Origin: an uncultured Granulosicoccaceae bacterium | GTDB lineage: Bacteria; Pseudomonadota; Gammaproteobacteria; Granulosicoccales; Granulosicoccaceae | Direction: 5' to 3' | Length of the DNA stretch: 55,905 nucleotides | Assembly (NCBI GenBank): GCA_937958675.1 | Contig: CALGND010000089.1 | Coordinates: forward strand, 1 to 55,905 | In this document: positions 42,120-50,684 of the stretch, piece after piece | Position numbering within the stretch: position 1 is the stretch's first letter | Layout: each line of letters opens with the position of its first letter | Translations under genes and position numbers: made by a program | Notes under the pieces: model-generated | What the model was told of the DNA's origin: nothing | Database searches by the model: none | Seen by the model: the letters and a program-made list of their open reading frames with translations, nothing else

Positions 42120-42668
42120 TTACTCAAACAAACCCGTTGGCTCACCGTCTAAACTCTCAGTATTTTTACGGCGCCAGAATTTTTCCACACCAGCTTCACC
42201 CAAGTCAGCGTAGTAAGGCACAAGCTCAGTTTCACCTCTTGAGCGTATAACTTCCATCTCTGGGATTCCAGTACCACAAGACGTTGTGACCAGATCAATT
42301 TTTAAGCGGAAAATATTTCGAGCACCTGCGTAATCAGGGAATTGCGCGTGTAGCGTATCCCATTCCTTATCGCGCCGATGGATAACATCGGCATCACCGT
42401 ACACTCGTAATATAAGAGCATCACCATTAAAAGCACAGAACATTAGCGTCATGCGTTTATTGGCTAAGACATGGGCGGCAGTCTCATTACCGCTGCCGCT
42501 TAGGCTTAACCAGTGTATTTCATTATCGTTTATCACACGCAGAGAATCTAAACCCTTCGGCGACATGTTTACCCGCCCACCAGGTGCGGCTGTTGCCACA
42601 AAAAACAAGGCTTGGCTTTTGATGAACTGCGTAAAAGTCTTGTTTAAATGATTAATCTTTATGCCCAT
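42120..42668 (-). CDS. Pyridoxamine 5'-phosphate oxidase-like flavin-binding protein
   Basis: A 182-residue protein with a PNPOx-like split beta-barrel: FIKSQALFFVATAAPGGRVNMSPKG (residues about 15-39), HWLSLSGSGNETAAHVLAN and MTLMFCAFNGDALILRVYG. Many relatives bind FMN or F420 and have unknown substrates. The C-terminal third (GTGIPEMEVIRSRGETEL) matches a subfamily often annotated only as pyridoxamine oxidase family. It is convergent with the GNAT gene across a REP-like repeat. Confidence 0.82.
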   Translation of the reverse strand: MGIKINHLNKTFTQFIKSQALFFVATAAPGGRVNMSPKGLDSLRVINDNEIHWLSLSGSGNETAAHVLANKRMTLMFCAFNGDALILRVYGDADVIHRRDKEWDTLHAQFPDYAGARNIFRLKIDLVTTSCGTGIPEMEVIRSRGETELVPYYADLGEAGVEKFWRRKNTESLDGEPTGLFE

Positions 42669-42839
42669 TGTGCTCCTCCTTTTTTAGCAGAGTAGCAAAC
42701 CGCTACTGACAACAGGCTGTCAGCAGTATCTGTAAGCTAAAGTATGCGGCTCAGGCTTAAAATGGACTATCGGCGCAAATCACCCTCCATTAACGAACAG
42801 CTATAATCAACCTATCGACACGACAATAACAATCACCGT

Positions 42840-44177
42840 ATGGCTGTATCAACCCCTTTTAGCGAGCTCCTTATCAGCACAGATAGCTCCGAGGCAATGA
42901 CTGATTGCAAGGCCGCTCAGCGCGGGATTGTGTATCGGCGCAGCGATGCCATGGCATCACTTACCCGAGCACGCGACGCAGACCCTGAATGTGCGTTTAC
43001 ACAGGCGCTCTATGGCTTAATGCTTAGCTCGGCGCGTAAGGCCTCTCTTGCTCCGCAGGTGTCCGAAGCCTTGCAGCTAGCCAAATCACATATGAGCAGT
43101 GCTAGCAAACGTGAGCAACACTATGTTGCCGCACTAGAAGCCGCCACAATAGGCAATCCACTAACGGCGGCATCAATCTACGAATCGATTTTGGCTGAAC
43201 ACCCCACCGACCTAATCGCACTGACTTTTTTGCAAGGCGAGCTATTTTGGGCTGGCGAGATGCCCCGCTCTGCCAAGAGCTCACAGACATTGCTTAAACA
43301 TTGGCATCCGCATATGCCCGACCATGCTGCATTTTTAGCAAACCGCGCATTTGACTTAGAAGAGACCAATGAATTTGATGCGGCGGAAACAGCAGGGCGC
43401 GAGGCTATCGAGCTAGACAATCATAATATTTGGGCAGCACATGCTGTAGCCCATGTGTTGTATATGCAAAACCGAGCCGATGATGGCGTGAGTTGGCTAC
43501 AACAACTTAACGGCCATTGGGAAAATGCCAATCAAATGCAGTTTCACCTATGGTGGCACCACTGCTTGTTTTTGATCGAACAGGGTAAGCATGCAGATGT
43601 GCTAGCGCTTTATGACAGCCATGTACGCAATGCTGAGCACCCATTAATACAAACCACCCCAGACTTGTTTCTTGATATACAAAATAGCGCTAGCCTACTC
43701 TGGCGCTTAGAAACAGCTGGCGTAAATGTCGCGAACCGCTGGCAGGAGTTAGCTAATGTAGTGACTCCCCGAATCGAGGATATCAACAGCCCGTTTACTA
43801 GTGCGCACTTTGCGTTAGTTATGGCAGCGATCGATGATCAAGCAGCTTGCAAACAACTACTGCATGCGATGCAATCGTACGTTGCCGATCACCAGCAATC
43901 CGAACTTGCTGTTTCTGTTCAAGCTGCTGTACCTGCAGCACAAGCAGCAATCCTGCACCGCGAGGGTAAACATGCCGAGGTAATCTCAACGCTCTTGCCA
44001 CATATCAGCACGCTTGAAAAAATGGGTGGTAGCCATGCGCAACAAGATGTGTTTTACCAACTATTGTTTGACTCGGCCAAGCAAACATCCAACTCAGATT
44101 TAGCAGACAAACTACACCACCACATAGAAGCAATTGGGTTTCATGAACCTGCTCAGCGCGCAATGTATCAAATGTAA
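42840..44177 (+). CDS. TTC38-like tetratricopeptide repeat protein
   Basis: A 445-residue, helix-rich, cytosolic-looking protein without signal peptide. The middle (HNIWAAHAVAHVLYMQNRADDGVSWL, about 195-220) followed by WWHHCLFLIEQGKHADVLALYDSHV (about 236-260) matches the TTC38 family, whose members are of unknown function. TPR-like helix pairs are seen throughout. It stands alone; the next gene is convergent. The start ATG 42840 has no strong ribosome site. Confidence 0.75.
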   Translation: MAVSTPFSELLISTDSSEAMTDCKAAQRGIVYRRSDAMASLTRARDADPECAFTQALYGLMLSSARKASLAPQVSEALQLAKSHMSSASKREQHYVAALEAATIGNPLTAASIYESILAEHPTDLIALTFLQGELFWAGEMPRSAKSSQTLLKHWHPHMPDHAAFLANRAFDLEETNEFDAAETAGREAIELDNHNIWAAHAVAHVLYMQNRADDGVSWLQQLNGHWENANQMQFHLWWHHCLFLIEQGKHADVLALYDSHVRNAEHPLIQTTPDLFLDIQNSASLLWRLETAGVNVANRWQELANVVTPRIEDINSPFTSAHFALVMAAIDDQAACKQLLHAMQSYVADHQQSELAVSVQAAVPAAQAAILHREGKHAEVISTLLPHISTLEKMGGSHAQQDVFYQLLFDSAKQTSNSDLADKLHHHIEAIGFHEPAQRAMYQM

Positions 44178-44191
44178 GTGTGTGAACGCGA

Positions 44192-44542
44192 TTAGACCAT
44201 CCAGCTATCCGGCCCGCAGCGGTGCCATAGCTCATCACTAACAATGATTGAATCGAAACCGCATTGCCAAGCTAAGGCAACTTGATCAGGAATGATCGCT
44301 CCAGTAGCGGCTAATGTAGTGCTAGATGGTAAATCTCTCTTTAACATCTTAGCCAATGAAAACCCTCTACCATCTGCAAAATTTGAAAATTCAAGCAACA
44401 CCGTTTTTTGTTTTAGCTCCTGCGTAAGCAAGCCCGTTTGAATTTCAGTAAAGGGGGTTGCGGCAGGAACGCGAATACTATCCGCAGATACCTGACCTGC
44501 AAGATCTATAACGTCACCGTTTTTTAACAACTGCTTTGTCAT
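44192..44542 (-). CDS. DUF934 family protein of the sulfite reduction cluster
   Basis: A 116-residue protein with EFSNFADGRGFSLAKMLKRD (about 51-70) and DQVALAWQCGFDSIIVSDE (about 86-104), the DUF934 signature. It is nearly always encoded next to sulfite reductase and is thought to support sulfite or APS/PAPS reduction; its exact role is not known to me. It is the last gene of the FNR-DUF2849-cysI-DUF934 operon, with the start overlapping the cysI stop (ATGA). A cysH gene that often follows is missing here. Confidence 0.85.
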   Translation of the reverse strand: MTKQLLKNGDVIDLAGQVSADSIRVPAATPFTEIQTGLLTQELKQKTVLLEFSNFADGRGFSLAKMLKRDLPSSTTLAATGAIIPDQVALAWQCGFDSIIVSDELWHRCGPDSWMV

Positions 44543-46200
44543 TCCGCCACTCCGTAAACAGCAGTTTTAAATTCTGTCTTGCCAATGCGGTCGTAGGTGA
44601 GGCTAAAGGTTTCGTCATCACGCCGCTCTTTGATATAGAACTTAACTACGCGTTCTATGGTTGCGGGCAGTTCGTCAGCTGATACGCCCGGCCCCATACG
44701 CTCGCCGACTCGAGCATTTTCATCACTACGACCACCTAAGGTGATTTGATAATTTTCAACTCCTGCCCTATCCAGGCCCAAGACCCCGATATCAGCCACG
44801 TGGTGATGTGCACAAGCGTTAATGCACCCAGAAATATTGATCGCTAGCTTACCAATGTCGTGCTGCAATTCGGTTTTACGAATGGCTTTGGAAATGTCCT
44901 GTGCAACCGGTATCGAGCGAGCAGTCGCGAGCGCACAATAATCCATACCTGGACAGGCGATAATATCACTAGGAAGGTCGATATTACTCTCGGCCAAATC
45001 AATTTCACGCAGCGCTAGCCACACAGCATAAAGATCTTTTTCGGCCACCCAAGGCAAAATCAAATTTTGCCTATGCGTCACTCTTAGCTCATCGCGTGAA
45101 AAACGCTTGGCGATCGCGGCTAAGGCACGCATTTGCGCAGACGTTGCATCCCCTGGTATCCCGCCAGCAGGCTTTAAAGATATCATCACACTACGAAACC
45201 CTGCTAATTTGTGATCGCGCGTATTTTGTTTATACCAGCGCGCTACCTCCTCACCTGATAACTTCTCGTCTATAACATTAGCGATTTCACTCGCTTGCGC
45301 CACATCAACCAACGGTTGCGCAAAGTGTGGATACAAAGCTTTAAGTTCAGCCACGCTATTTACAAATGGGCTCTTATCCAGAGCCTCGTACTCTTCTTGC
45401 ACTTGCGCTTGCAAAGCCTCAAGCCCAGTCTCCGCTAATAATATTTTGATACGCGCTTTATATTTGTTATCTCTTCTGCCATGCAGGTTGTAAACACGTA
45501 GTGTAGCTTCAAGATACGGCAGTAGTTGCTCTACTGTTAATCCCTGTTTAAATAACTGAGCAATTTTTGGTGTACGCCCTTGCCCACCGCCGAGCCATAG
45601 ATCAATCAAAGGATCGCCATTTGGGCCTTTACGCAAACGCAAGCCGATGTCATGAACTTTAATCGCAGCTCGATCATTAGCGCTGCCAGTGATCGCAAAT
45701 TTAAACTTGCGCGGCAAGTAGCGAAACTCTGGGTGTAAGGTGGACCACTGCCTCAACCACTCACATATCGGACGTGGATCAACCTCTTCGTCAGCAGCCA
45801 CACCGGCTAAAGGATCGCTAGTGATATTACGAATGCAGTTACCGCTTGTTTGAATAGCATGCATTTGCACGGTCGCCAACTCCTCAAGCAAATCAGGCAC
45901 CTCTTCCAATGTTGGCCAATTAAATTGAATGTTTTGACGCGTAGTAAAATGCCCATAGCCGCGATCATACTTATCACTGATGTCGGCTAGCTTGTTTAAT
46001 TGTATGGAGTTCAGAACACCATAGGGGATGGCTACTCGCAGCATGTACGCGTGCAATTGCAGATACAGACCATTCATCAGTCTAAGTGGCTTGAACTCGG
46101 CTTCGCTTAAGGTACCCTCTATACGACGTTCCACCTGATCACGAAACTCGCGGCAGCGGTCGTCAACAGTTATTTGATCAACCTCATTATATTGATACAT
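44539..46200 (-). CDS. cysI: Sulfite reductase hemoprotein
   Basis: A 553-residue siroheme [4Fe-4S] reductase that reduces sulfite to sulfide by six electrons. The four cluster cysteines are in CPGMDYC (Cys416, Cys422) and GCINAC (Cys459, Cys463). RGYGHFTTRQNIQFNWP is the conserved substrate-side segment near residue 79. ATG 46200 follows AAGGA at a 7-base gap; the longer in-frame reading overlaps the DUF2849 gene and is rejected. No CysJ flavoprotein is encoded nearby, so electrons likely come from ferredoxin via the FNR encoded upstream. A nitrite reductase role is less likely given DUF934. Confidence 0.9.
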   Translation of the reverse strand: MYQYNEVDQITVDDRCREFRDQVERRIEGTLSEAEFKPLRLMNGLYLQLHAYMLRVAIPYGVLNSIQLNKLADISDKYDRGYGHFTTRQNIQFNWPTLEEVPDLLEELATVQMHAIQTSGNCIRNITSDPLAGVAADEEVDPRPICEWLRQWSTLHPEFRYLPRKFKFAITGSANDRAAIKVHDIGLRLRKGPNGDPLIDLWLGGGQGRTPKIAQLFKQGLTVEQLLPYLEATLRVYNLHGRRDNKYKARIKILLAETGLEALQAQVQEEYEALDKSPFVNSVAELKALYPHFAQPLVDVAQASEIANVIDEKLSGEEVARWYKQNTRDHKLAGFRSVMISLKPAGGIPGDATSAQMRALAAIAKRFSRDELRVTHRQNLILPWVAEKDLYAVWLALREIDLAESNIDLPSDIIACPGMDYCALATARSIPVAQDISKAIRKTELQHDIGKLAINISGCINACAHHHVADIGVLGLDRAGVENYQITLGGRSDENARVGERMGPGVSADELPATIERVVKFYIKERRDDETFSLTYDRIGKTEFKTAVYGVAE

Positions 46201-46528
46201 CGTTGGTTCCTTGTGTTGCCTGCGCACCATAGCGAATGCTTGGGCCAGTAGCACGCAGCAATTCACGGCTATGGCTGGGCTTGCCGTTACCATCTAATTG
46301 AATAATGTATGGATCAACTACTGGGCAGAGAAAATCGTCGGGGTTGATTGATGCGAGTAGCTCAGCAGCCTCCTGCTCGCTATACGCAACGGCGGCTTTA
46401 CCTTGCGCCAAATTCTCTAAGAGTAACCATTGATGATCACTATTCAGATAGACCGAAAGACCACTTAGTAGGTTGTTAGCAATCAGCATAACGCCGTGCG
46501 AGTAATCCTTTATTTTGACAGCGGCCAT
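46187..46528 (-). CDS. DUF2849 family protein of the sulfite reduction cluster
   Basis: A 113-residue protein (VMLIANNLLSGLSVYLNSDH, QWLLLENLAQGKAAVAYSEQ, ending with PSHSRELLRATGPSIRYGAQ) matching DUF2849, a small protein typically found just before cysI in alphaproteobacterial-style sulfite gene sets. Its stop overlaps the cysI start region by 14 bp. It lies 3 bp after the FNR stop. Function is not known. Confidence 0.82.
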   Translation of the reverse strand: MAAVKIKDYSHGVMLIANNLLSGLSVYLNSDHQWLLLENLAQGKAAVAYSEQEAAELLASINPDDFLCPVVDPYIIQLDGNGKPSHSRELLRATGPSIRYGAQATQGTNDVSI

Positions 46529-46531
46529 GGA

Positions 46532-47584
46532 CTAGGCCGCCGCTTCGTCTTCGGCATACGGATCCGACACACCTAAGCGTTCATGCATAACTGAACTGGT
46601 AGTGGTGTATTGCAAGGCAACTTTTTTACCAGGCTCAAGCTGCGCCTTAATGGCAAAAGCAGCTAGTGCAGCCTCGTGAAAACCACTTAAAATTAGCTTC
46701 TTCTTGCCCGGATACCAATTGATATCGCCAATGGCATACACCCCTTCGACACTAGTTTGAAACTTCTCCGTATCCACTTTTAACTGGTTGCGATGTAGAT
46801 CGATACCCCAATCTTTAATCGGACCAAGCTTAGGGGACAAACCAAAGAATACCAACAGCTCATCAAGCTCTACCCGTCGTTTCACACCGTCTAGTGACGT
46901 CACTTCTATGCCATTTAAACCTGAATCGCTAGACAGCAGTTGCGTGACGTTACCACTGAGAAACTGCATCTCGAAGTTCTCACATAGGGTTCTCATTTTT
47001 TCAACGGAAGCTGGAGCGGCTTTGAATTTTTCTGATCGATGGATAAGCAACACGCTACCGGCAGTTTCGCGCAAGCTCAAAGCCCAATCCAGCGCTGAAT
47101 CACCACCGCCTAAAACAACAATGTCTTTACCATCAAATGCACTTGGGTCTTTAATAGAGTAGTGAATTTGCGAACCAAGATACTGATCAACATCAGGAAT
47201 TTTGAGTTTGACGGGTTCAAAGGCACCCACGCCACCAGCAATAATCACTGCTTTGCTGATAAATTCTTGGCCCGTGCTGGTGAGCAGGAAAAACTCGTTT
47301 TCAGCTATTTTCTCAACTTTGATCACTTGCTGGCCAAAGTGGAATACAGGATCAAAGGGCTTTGCCTGTTCCATCAAGTTATCGACTAACTGCTGCGCGC
47401 CGATCACCGGTAATGCCGGAATATCGTAAATGGGCTTATCAGGGTATAGCTCCGCACACTGACCACCCGGCTTATCCAGCGACTCAATAACGTGCGCGCG
47501 AATGTTGAGCAAGCCTAATTCGAAAATCTGAAACAGGCCAACTGGCCCTGCTCCGATGATTACTACGTCTGTATGGATAGCCAT
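46532..47584 (-). CDS. Thioredoxin-reductase-like ferredoxin-NADP reductase
   Basis: A 350-residue FAD/NADPH enzyme of the TrxR-like FNR type. FAD binding is at VVIIGAGPVGLFQIFELGLL and NADPH binding at DIVVLGGGDSALDWALSL; no CxxC redox pair of thioredoxin reductase is seen, and a C-terminal AIGDINWYPGKKKLILSG follows. It probably reduces ferredoxin for the sulfite reductase in the same operon. ATG 47584 was chosen because the domain starts immediately; upstream codons have no protein signature. It is divergent from the Lrp-type regulator. Confidence 0.87.
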   Translation of the reverse strand: MAIHTDVVIIGAGPVGLFQIFELGLLNIRAHVIESLDKPGGQCAELYPDKPIYDIPALPVIGAQQLVDNLMEQAKPFDPVFHFGQQVIKVEKIAENEFFLLTSTGQEFISKAVIIAGGVGAFEPVKLKIPDVDQYLGSQIHYSIKDPSAFDGKDIVVLGGGDSALDWALSLRETAGSVLLIHRSEKFKAAPASVEKMRTLCENFEMQFLSGNVTQLLSSDSGLNGIEVTSLDGVKRRVELDELLVFFGLSPKLGPIKDWGIDLHRNQLKVDTEKFQTSVEGVYAIGDINWYPGKKKLILSGFHEAALAAFAIKAQLEPGKKVALQYTTTSSVMHERLGVSDPYAEDEAAA

Positions 47585-47632
47585 TTTTAGAAAATTGTTT
47601 TGTACATGAACTAGAGAGAGGCTAATATAAGG

Positions 47633-47673
47633 ATATTGTTCATCAAAAATCAACATTAGCAAAACAATATTGT
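47633..47673. promoter_or_regulatory. Lrp-type operator candidates between FNR and lrp-like genes
   Basis: ATATTGTT (47633-47640) and AACAATAT (47663-47670) form an inverted repeat with a 22-nt spacer, and ACAATATTGT (47664-47673) is a perfect 10-bp palindrome. The region is A/T-rich and sits between the divergent genes, 93 to 68 bp before the Lrp start. It could bind the adjacent regulator. Confidence 0.45.
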
Positions 47674-47741
47674 ATTTTAATTGCCATAGTCACAAATAAA
47701 CAGAATATATGTCTACGCCATCAGAGAAAACAGGAACGCAA

Positions 47742-48197
47742 ATGAAACTGGATGACACCGATAAGGCATTACTGCGTGAGTTACAACAGGACGCATCACA
47801 AGCAATGGAGCGCTTGGCCAAAAAAGTGGGTATCTCCAAGACGGCCGCTTGGAATCGAGTACAAAAACTCCAACAGCATAAAGTTATCCAACGCCAGGTT
47901 GTGATTGTCGACCCTCAGAGCATTGGCTTAAACGAAACCTTTTTTATCGCCATTAAAACGAACGAACATAAAAAAGAATGGCTGCAGAAATTTAATAAAG
48001 TCATGCAAAGCCTACCCGCAATAGTTGAAGTGCATCGACTAGCAGGTGATATTGATTATTTAGTCAAGGTACAAGTTGAATCAACCCGCGAGTTTGATGA
48101 ACTGTATAAGGCGATCGTAGCGAAGATTGAGCTCTACAGTGTGACCAGCAGCCTATCCATGGAGGTGCTTAAAAATAATACTGCCCTGCCTGTTTAA
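47742..48197 (+). CDS. Lrp/AsnC family transcriptional regulator
   Basis: A 151-residue regulator using ATG 47742 (AGGA 6 bases upstream). An in-frame ATG at 47709 would add 11 residues. The helix-turn-helix (LDDTDKALLRELQQDASQAM, ERLAKKVGISKTAAWNRVQK) is followed by the RAM effector domain (FIAIKTNEHKKEWLQKFNKV, VHRLAGDIDYLVKVQVEST). It is divergent from FNR-DUF2849-cysI-DUF934, so it likely controls sulfur assimilation in answer to an amino acid or metabolite. Confidence 0.88.
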   Translation: MKLDDTDKALLRELQQDASQAMERLAKKVGISKTAAWNRVQKLQQHKVIQRQVVIVDPQSIGLNETFFIAIKTNEHKKEWLQKFNKVMQSLPAIVEVHRLAGDIDYLVKVQVESTREFDELYKAIVAKIELYSVTSSLSMEVLKNNTALPV

Positions 48198-48227
48198 AAA
48201 AAATTACTACTCAGTTTCGTTTGCCTT

Positions 48228-48244
48228 CCCCGCAGGCGGCGGGG
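48228..48244. terminator. GC hairpin between convergent genes, REP-like
   Basis: CCCCGC (48228-48233) and GCGGGG (48239-48244) pair over 6 bp in the 58-bp space between the Lrp and radical SAM stops. The lrp-like stop is followed directly by a run of eight A, which reads as a U tract for transcripts arriving on the minus strand. Confidence 0.45.
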
Positions 48245-48255
48245 ACGACGCTTGA

Positions 48256-49329
48256 TTAAAACAGGCTTAACTGCCCTGACTTATTAGGCGGGACAAACTG
48301 CTTGCAATCAAGCGCAAAGTCTCTTGCATAACTGATGCCTGCCTTTTTGCAAGCTAGCCTAAACCGTTGCTTAATAATATCCGCGCGCGGACCACTGCCA
48401 ACCATTCGATCGTTAAAGTCCGGGCTATTTAAACGATCGCCACGCATACTGCGGATGGCTTTAATTATTCGCGCTGCACGCAGTGGGTAGTGTTGCTCCA
48501 ACCACTCTGGAAACAATTGCTGAAGTTCGTGTGGTAAGCGCAAGATGATTCCATAGGCTGCCTGTACACCACAAGCTGCTGCCGATGCGATAATGTTATC
48601 CAGCTCATCTTCGTTGAGTGCCGGGATGATTGGAGACACTGAGACGCGTGTTGGTATACCTGCGTCGTGCAGTCGCTGTAGCGTTTTTAATCGCCTATGA
48701 GGCGCAACCGCTCGGGGCTCAAGCTTGCGCGACAATGATGAATCAAGCGATGTAATCGATACACAAGTAGAGACCAAATTACGCTTAGCCATGCTGCGCA
48801 ATAAATCGATGTCTCGCTCGATCAGCGAAGACTTAGTAATTAGATAGACTGGATGATTTGCAGCGTTTAATACTTCCAGCAAAGAGCGCGTAATTTGCAG
48901 TTGCTTTTCAAGCGGCTGATAAGCATCAGTGTTAACACCTATCGCGATCGGCTGACACTGATAACTCGGCTTGGCAAGCTCTTTTACTAGCAGCTCGGCC
49001 GCATGTTGCTTTGCATACAAATGGGTTTCGAAATCAAGCCCAGCTGAATGGCCCAGCCATGTATGACTGGGGCGAGCAAAGCAATACACGCAACCATGCT
49101 CGCATCCACGATACGGATTGATGGAACGATCGAAGTGAATATCGGGGGATTGATTGCGCGTGATGATGCTGCGGCTGGCATCCCATCGCCATTGAGTTTT
49201 TATAGAGGAAGGTTCGTCATGGTAGGACCGCCAGCCATCATCTATCGCGATACTGCTTAGCGACTCGTATCTGCCAGCGGTATTGCTGAGCGCGCCTCTG
49301 CCCTTGTAAAACCGAGTATGCAAGGCCAT
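48256..49329 (-). CDS. PA0069-family radical SAM protein
   Basis: A 357-residue radical SAM enzyme. The cluster motif CEHGCVYCFARP (CxxxCxxC) lies near residue 76, preceded by the family segment DRSINPYRGCEHG. GVNTDAYQPLEKQLQITR and VSVSPIIPALNEDEL are further conserved parts. The family is sometimes called DNA repair photolyase (SplB)-like, but the reaction is unproven. The gene stands alone, convergent with lrp-like. Confidence 0.87.
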   Translation of the reverse strand: MALHTRFYKGRGALSNTAGRYESLSSIAIDDGWRSYHDEPSSIKTQWRWDASRSIITRNQSPDIHFDRSINPYRGCEHGCVYCFARPSHTWLGHSAGLDFETHLYAKQHAAELLVKELAKPSYQCQPIAIGVNTDAYQPLEKQLQITRSLLEVLNAANHPVYLITKSSLIERDIDLLRSMAKRNLVSTCVSITSLDSSLSRKLEPRAVAPHRRLKTLQRLHDAGIPTRVSVSPIIPALNEDELDNIIASAAACGVQAAYGIILRLPHELQQLFPEWLEQHYPLRAARIIKAIRSMRGDRLNSPDFNDRMVGSGPRADIIKQRFRLACKKAGISYARDFALDCKQFVPPNKSGQLSLF

Positions 49330-49407
49330 CGCAACAGCTCCAGTATCAACATACTGTATATATTATCAGTTTTTATAAAATCAAGTAGATTTAATCCGCT
49401 TGGTAAC

Positions 49408-49459
49408 CGCAACCGCTCAGAAAAGCGGCTGCGATGATTCGCGGCGAGCTCTTCTCGCC
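49408..49459 (-). terminator. Paired hairpins after the first lipoprotein gene
   Basis: Two stems occur in tandem: CGCAACCGCT (49408-49417) with AGCGGCTGCG (49424-49433), one mismatch, and GGCGAG (49443-49448) with CTCGCC (49454-49459). They lie 27 to 78 bp beyond the stop of the lipoprotein at 49486 and before the radical SAM start. No U tract follows on the minus strand. Confidence 0.4.
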
Positions 49460-49485
49460 TTTAGCGTACCAGCAATAGTCGCCTC

Positions 49486-50421
49486 TTAAAGCGCAAATTC
49501 ACCGATGTCTGTTTCAGACCAATTGCTAACGCCTGATGTCGTCGACACGCCATCACTAATAACATAATTAAACGTCGCGGCATTACCCGTGTCGGCATCT
49601 ATTGAAAGCGAACTACCATCACTGTGGCTCCAAGCAATAACACCCGTGCTTGGGTAATCTGCATTACCCGCCACACTTAATGCAGGAGAAATAGACATTG
49701 TCAACGCACCAGCACCTGTGGTTATTGTAGACCCACCCTCAAGGCTGGTTGCGCCCGAAATATCATCCACTTCGCTGCGCAGGTTATAGTTTGTAATAGC
49801 TACCGTCTCACCTGCCGAAACCATAGTAATATTGGTGCCTGATATTGTGGTTAAAAAAGTGGTGCCAGACTGAACAGCGTTAATGTTTATCACGCCATCG
49901 ATTGAACTAGTATCGCCGCCATCTACTGAACGAAACTGATTAAAATCTACCGCAACTGATTGATTGGTTTCTGTGCCACTAACAGCAAAAGAAATAGAGC
50001 CGTTTGATAGGTTTCCGTCAGACAAGCAGTTGTTGAATGACATAGTAACTGCAGTTATCTTACCAGTGGAATCGTTGCTTGTAACGGTATTAGAAATCGT
50101 ACCACTACTAGCGCACGCCGCACTCTCTGATTGAGTAGCGCGCTTCATACGCTGAGATATAGAGCTATCAGAAGCAAGCGTCGAGCTTGCTCCACCCATG
50201 CCTCCCGTTATCGCCGCAAGTACATCGCTAAAGCTACCACCTAAAGCATCAGCAAACTTGATACCGTCACTGTCATTAAAAAAAGTTTTGCCACTGGTAG
50301 TAAATCCACTTCCATCACCGGTGATGATAGGGGAATTACTGTCGCTATCGGTTCCCGCACCGCAAGCACTCAACACTACAGGCACGGCCACAGCAGTTAA
50401 AAAACGTAGACAGTTTCGCAT
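49486..50421 (-). CDS. Lipoprotein of unknown function, paralogue 1
   Basis: A 311-residue lipoprotein using ATG 50421, which has GGAG about 8 bases upstream; the lipobox is VLSAC (Cys at about residue 20). After a Ser/Gly/Asp-rich linker the chain is beta-rich with many Ser/Thr and ends DGVSTTSGVSNWSETDIGEFAL. Two cysteines in ESAACASSG and SFNNCLSDG are conserved in the paralogue at 50685 and may form a disulfide. I recognise no named family. The two genes lie in tandem on the same strand, separated by 263 bp containing a hairpin. Confidence 0.7.
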   Translation of the reverse strand: MRNCLRFLTAVAVPVVLSACGAGTDSDSNSPIITGDGSGFTTSGKTFFNDSDGIKFADALGGSFSDVLAAITGGMGGASSTLASDSSISQRMKRATQSESAACASSGTISNTVTSNDSTGKITAVTMSFNNCLSDGNLSNGSISFAVSGTETNQSVAVDFNQFRSVDGGDTSSIDGVININAVQSGTTFLTTISGTNITMVSAGETVAITNYNLRSEVDDISGATSLEGGSTITTGAGALTMSISPALSVAGNADYPSTGVIAWSHSDGSSLSIDADTGNAATFNYVISDGVSTTSGVSNWSETDIGEFAL

Positions 50422-50621
50422 TTGGAGCTCCTTTACACCCAAGGTTACCCAACTCCTATCGACGAAGATCAGCTGACTATGAAGCGCAAAATCGGCTTAT
50501 TCGCGAAAGTGAGAACCATAGCAATCCGTTTTCGAGGATCACAATCAGTGGGAGCTAGGTTAATGGTGCAGCACTAGGAGATACAGTAATAATGAGGCGT
50601 GGAGATGGTTGAACTCAGCGA

Positions 50622-50638
50622 CCACTCACTATGAGTGG
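50622..50638. repeat. Hairpin between the lipoprotein paralogues
   Basis: CCACTCA (50622-50628) and TGAGTGG (50632-50638) pair perfectly with a 3-nt loop, 46 bp beyond the stop of paralogue 2. It may be a weak terminator or an mRNA 3' structure; no U tract. Confidence 0.4.
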
Positions 50639-50684
50639 CCGCCTATGTCATAGAACTATGATTAATTAATATTAGTTCGTGCCA

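Noticed and set aside
46200..46293. Longer N-terminus of sulfite reductase
   Set aside because: The extra 31 residues overlap the DUF2849 gene and do not resemble the family; ATG 46200 has a good ribosome site.
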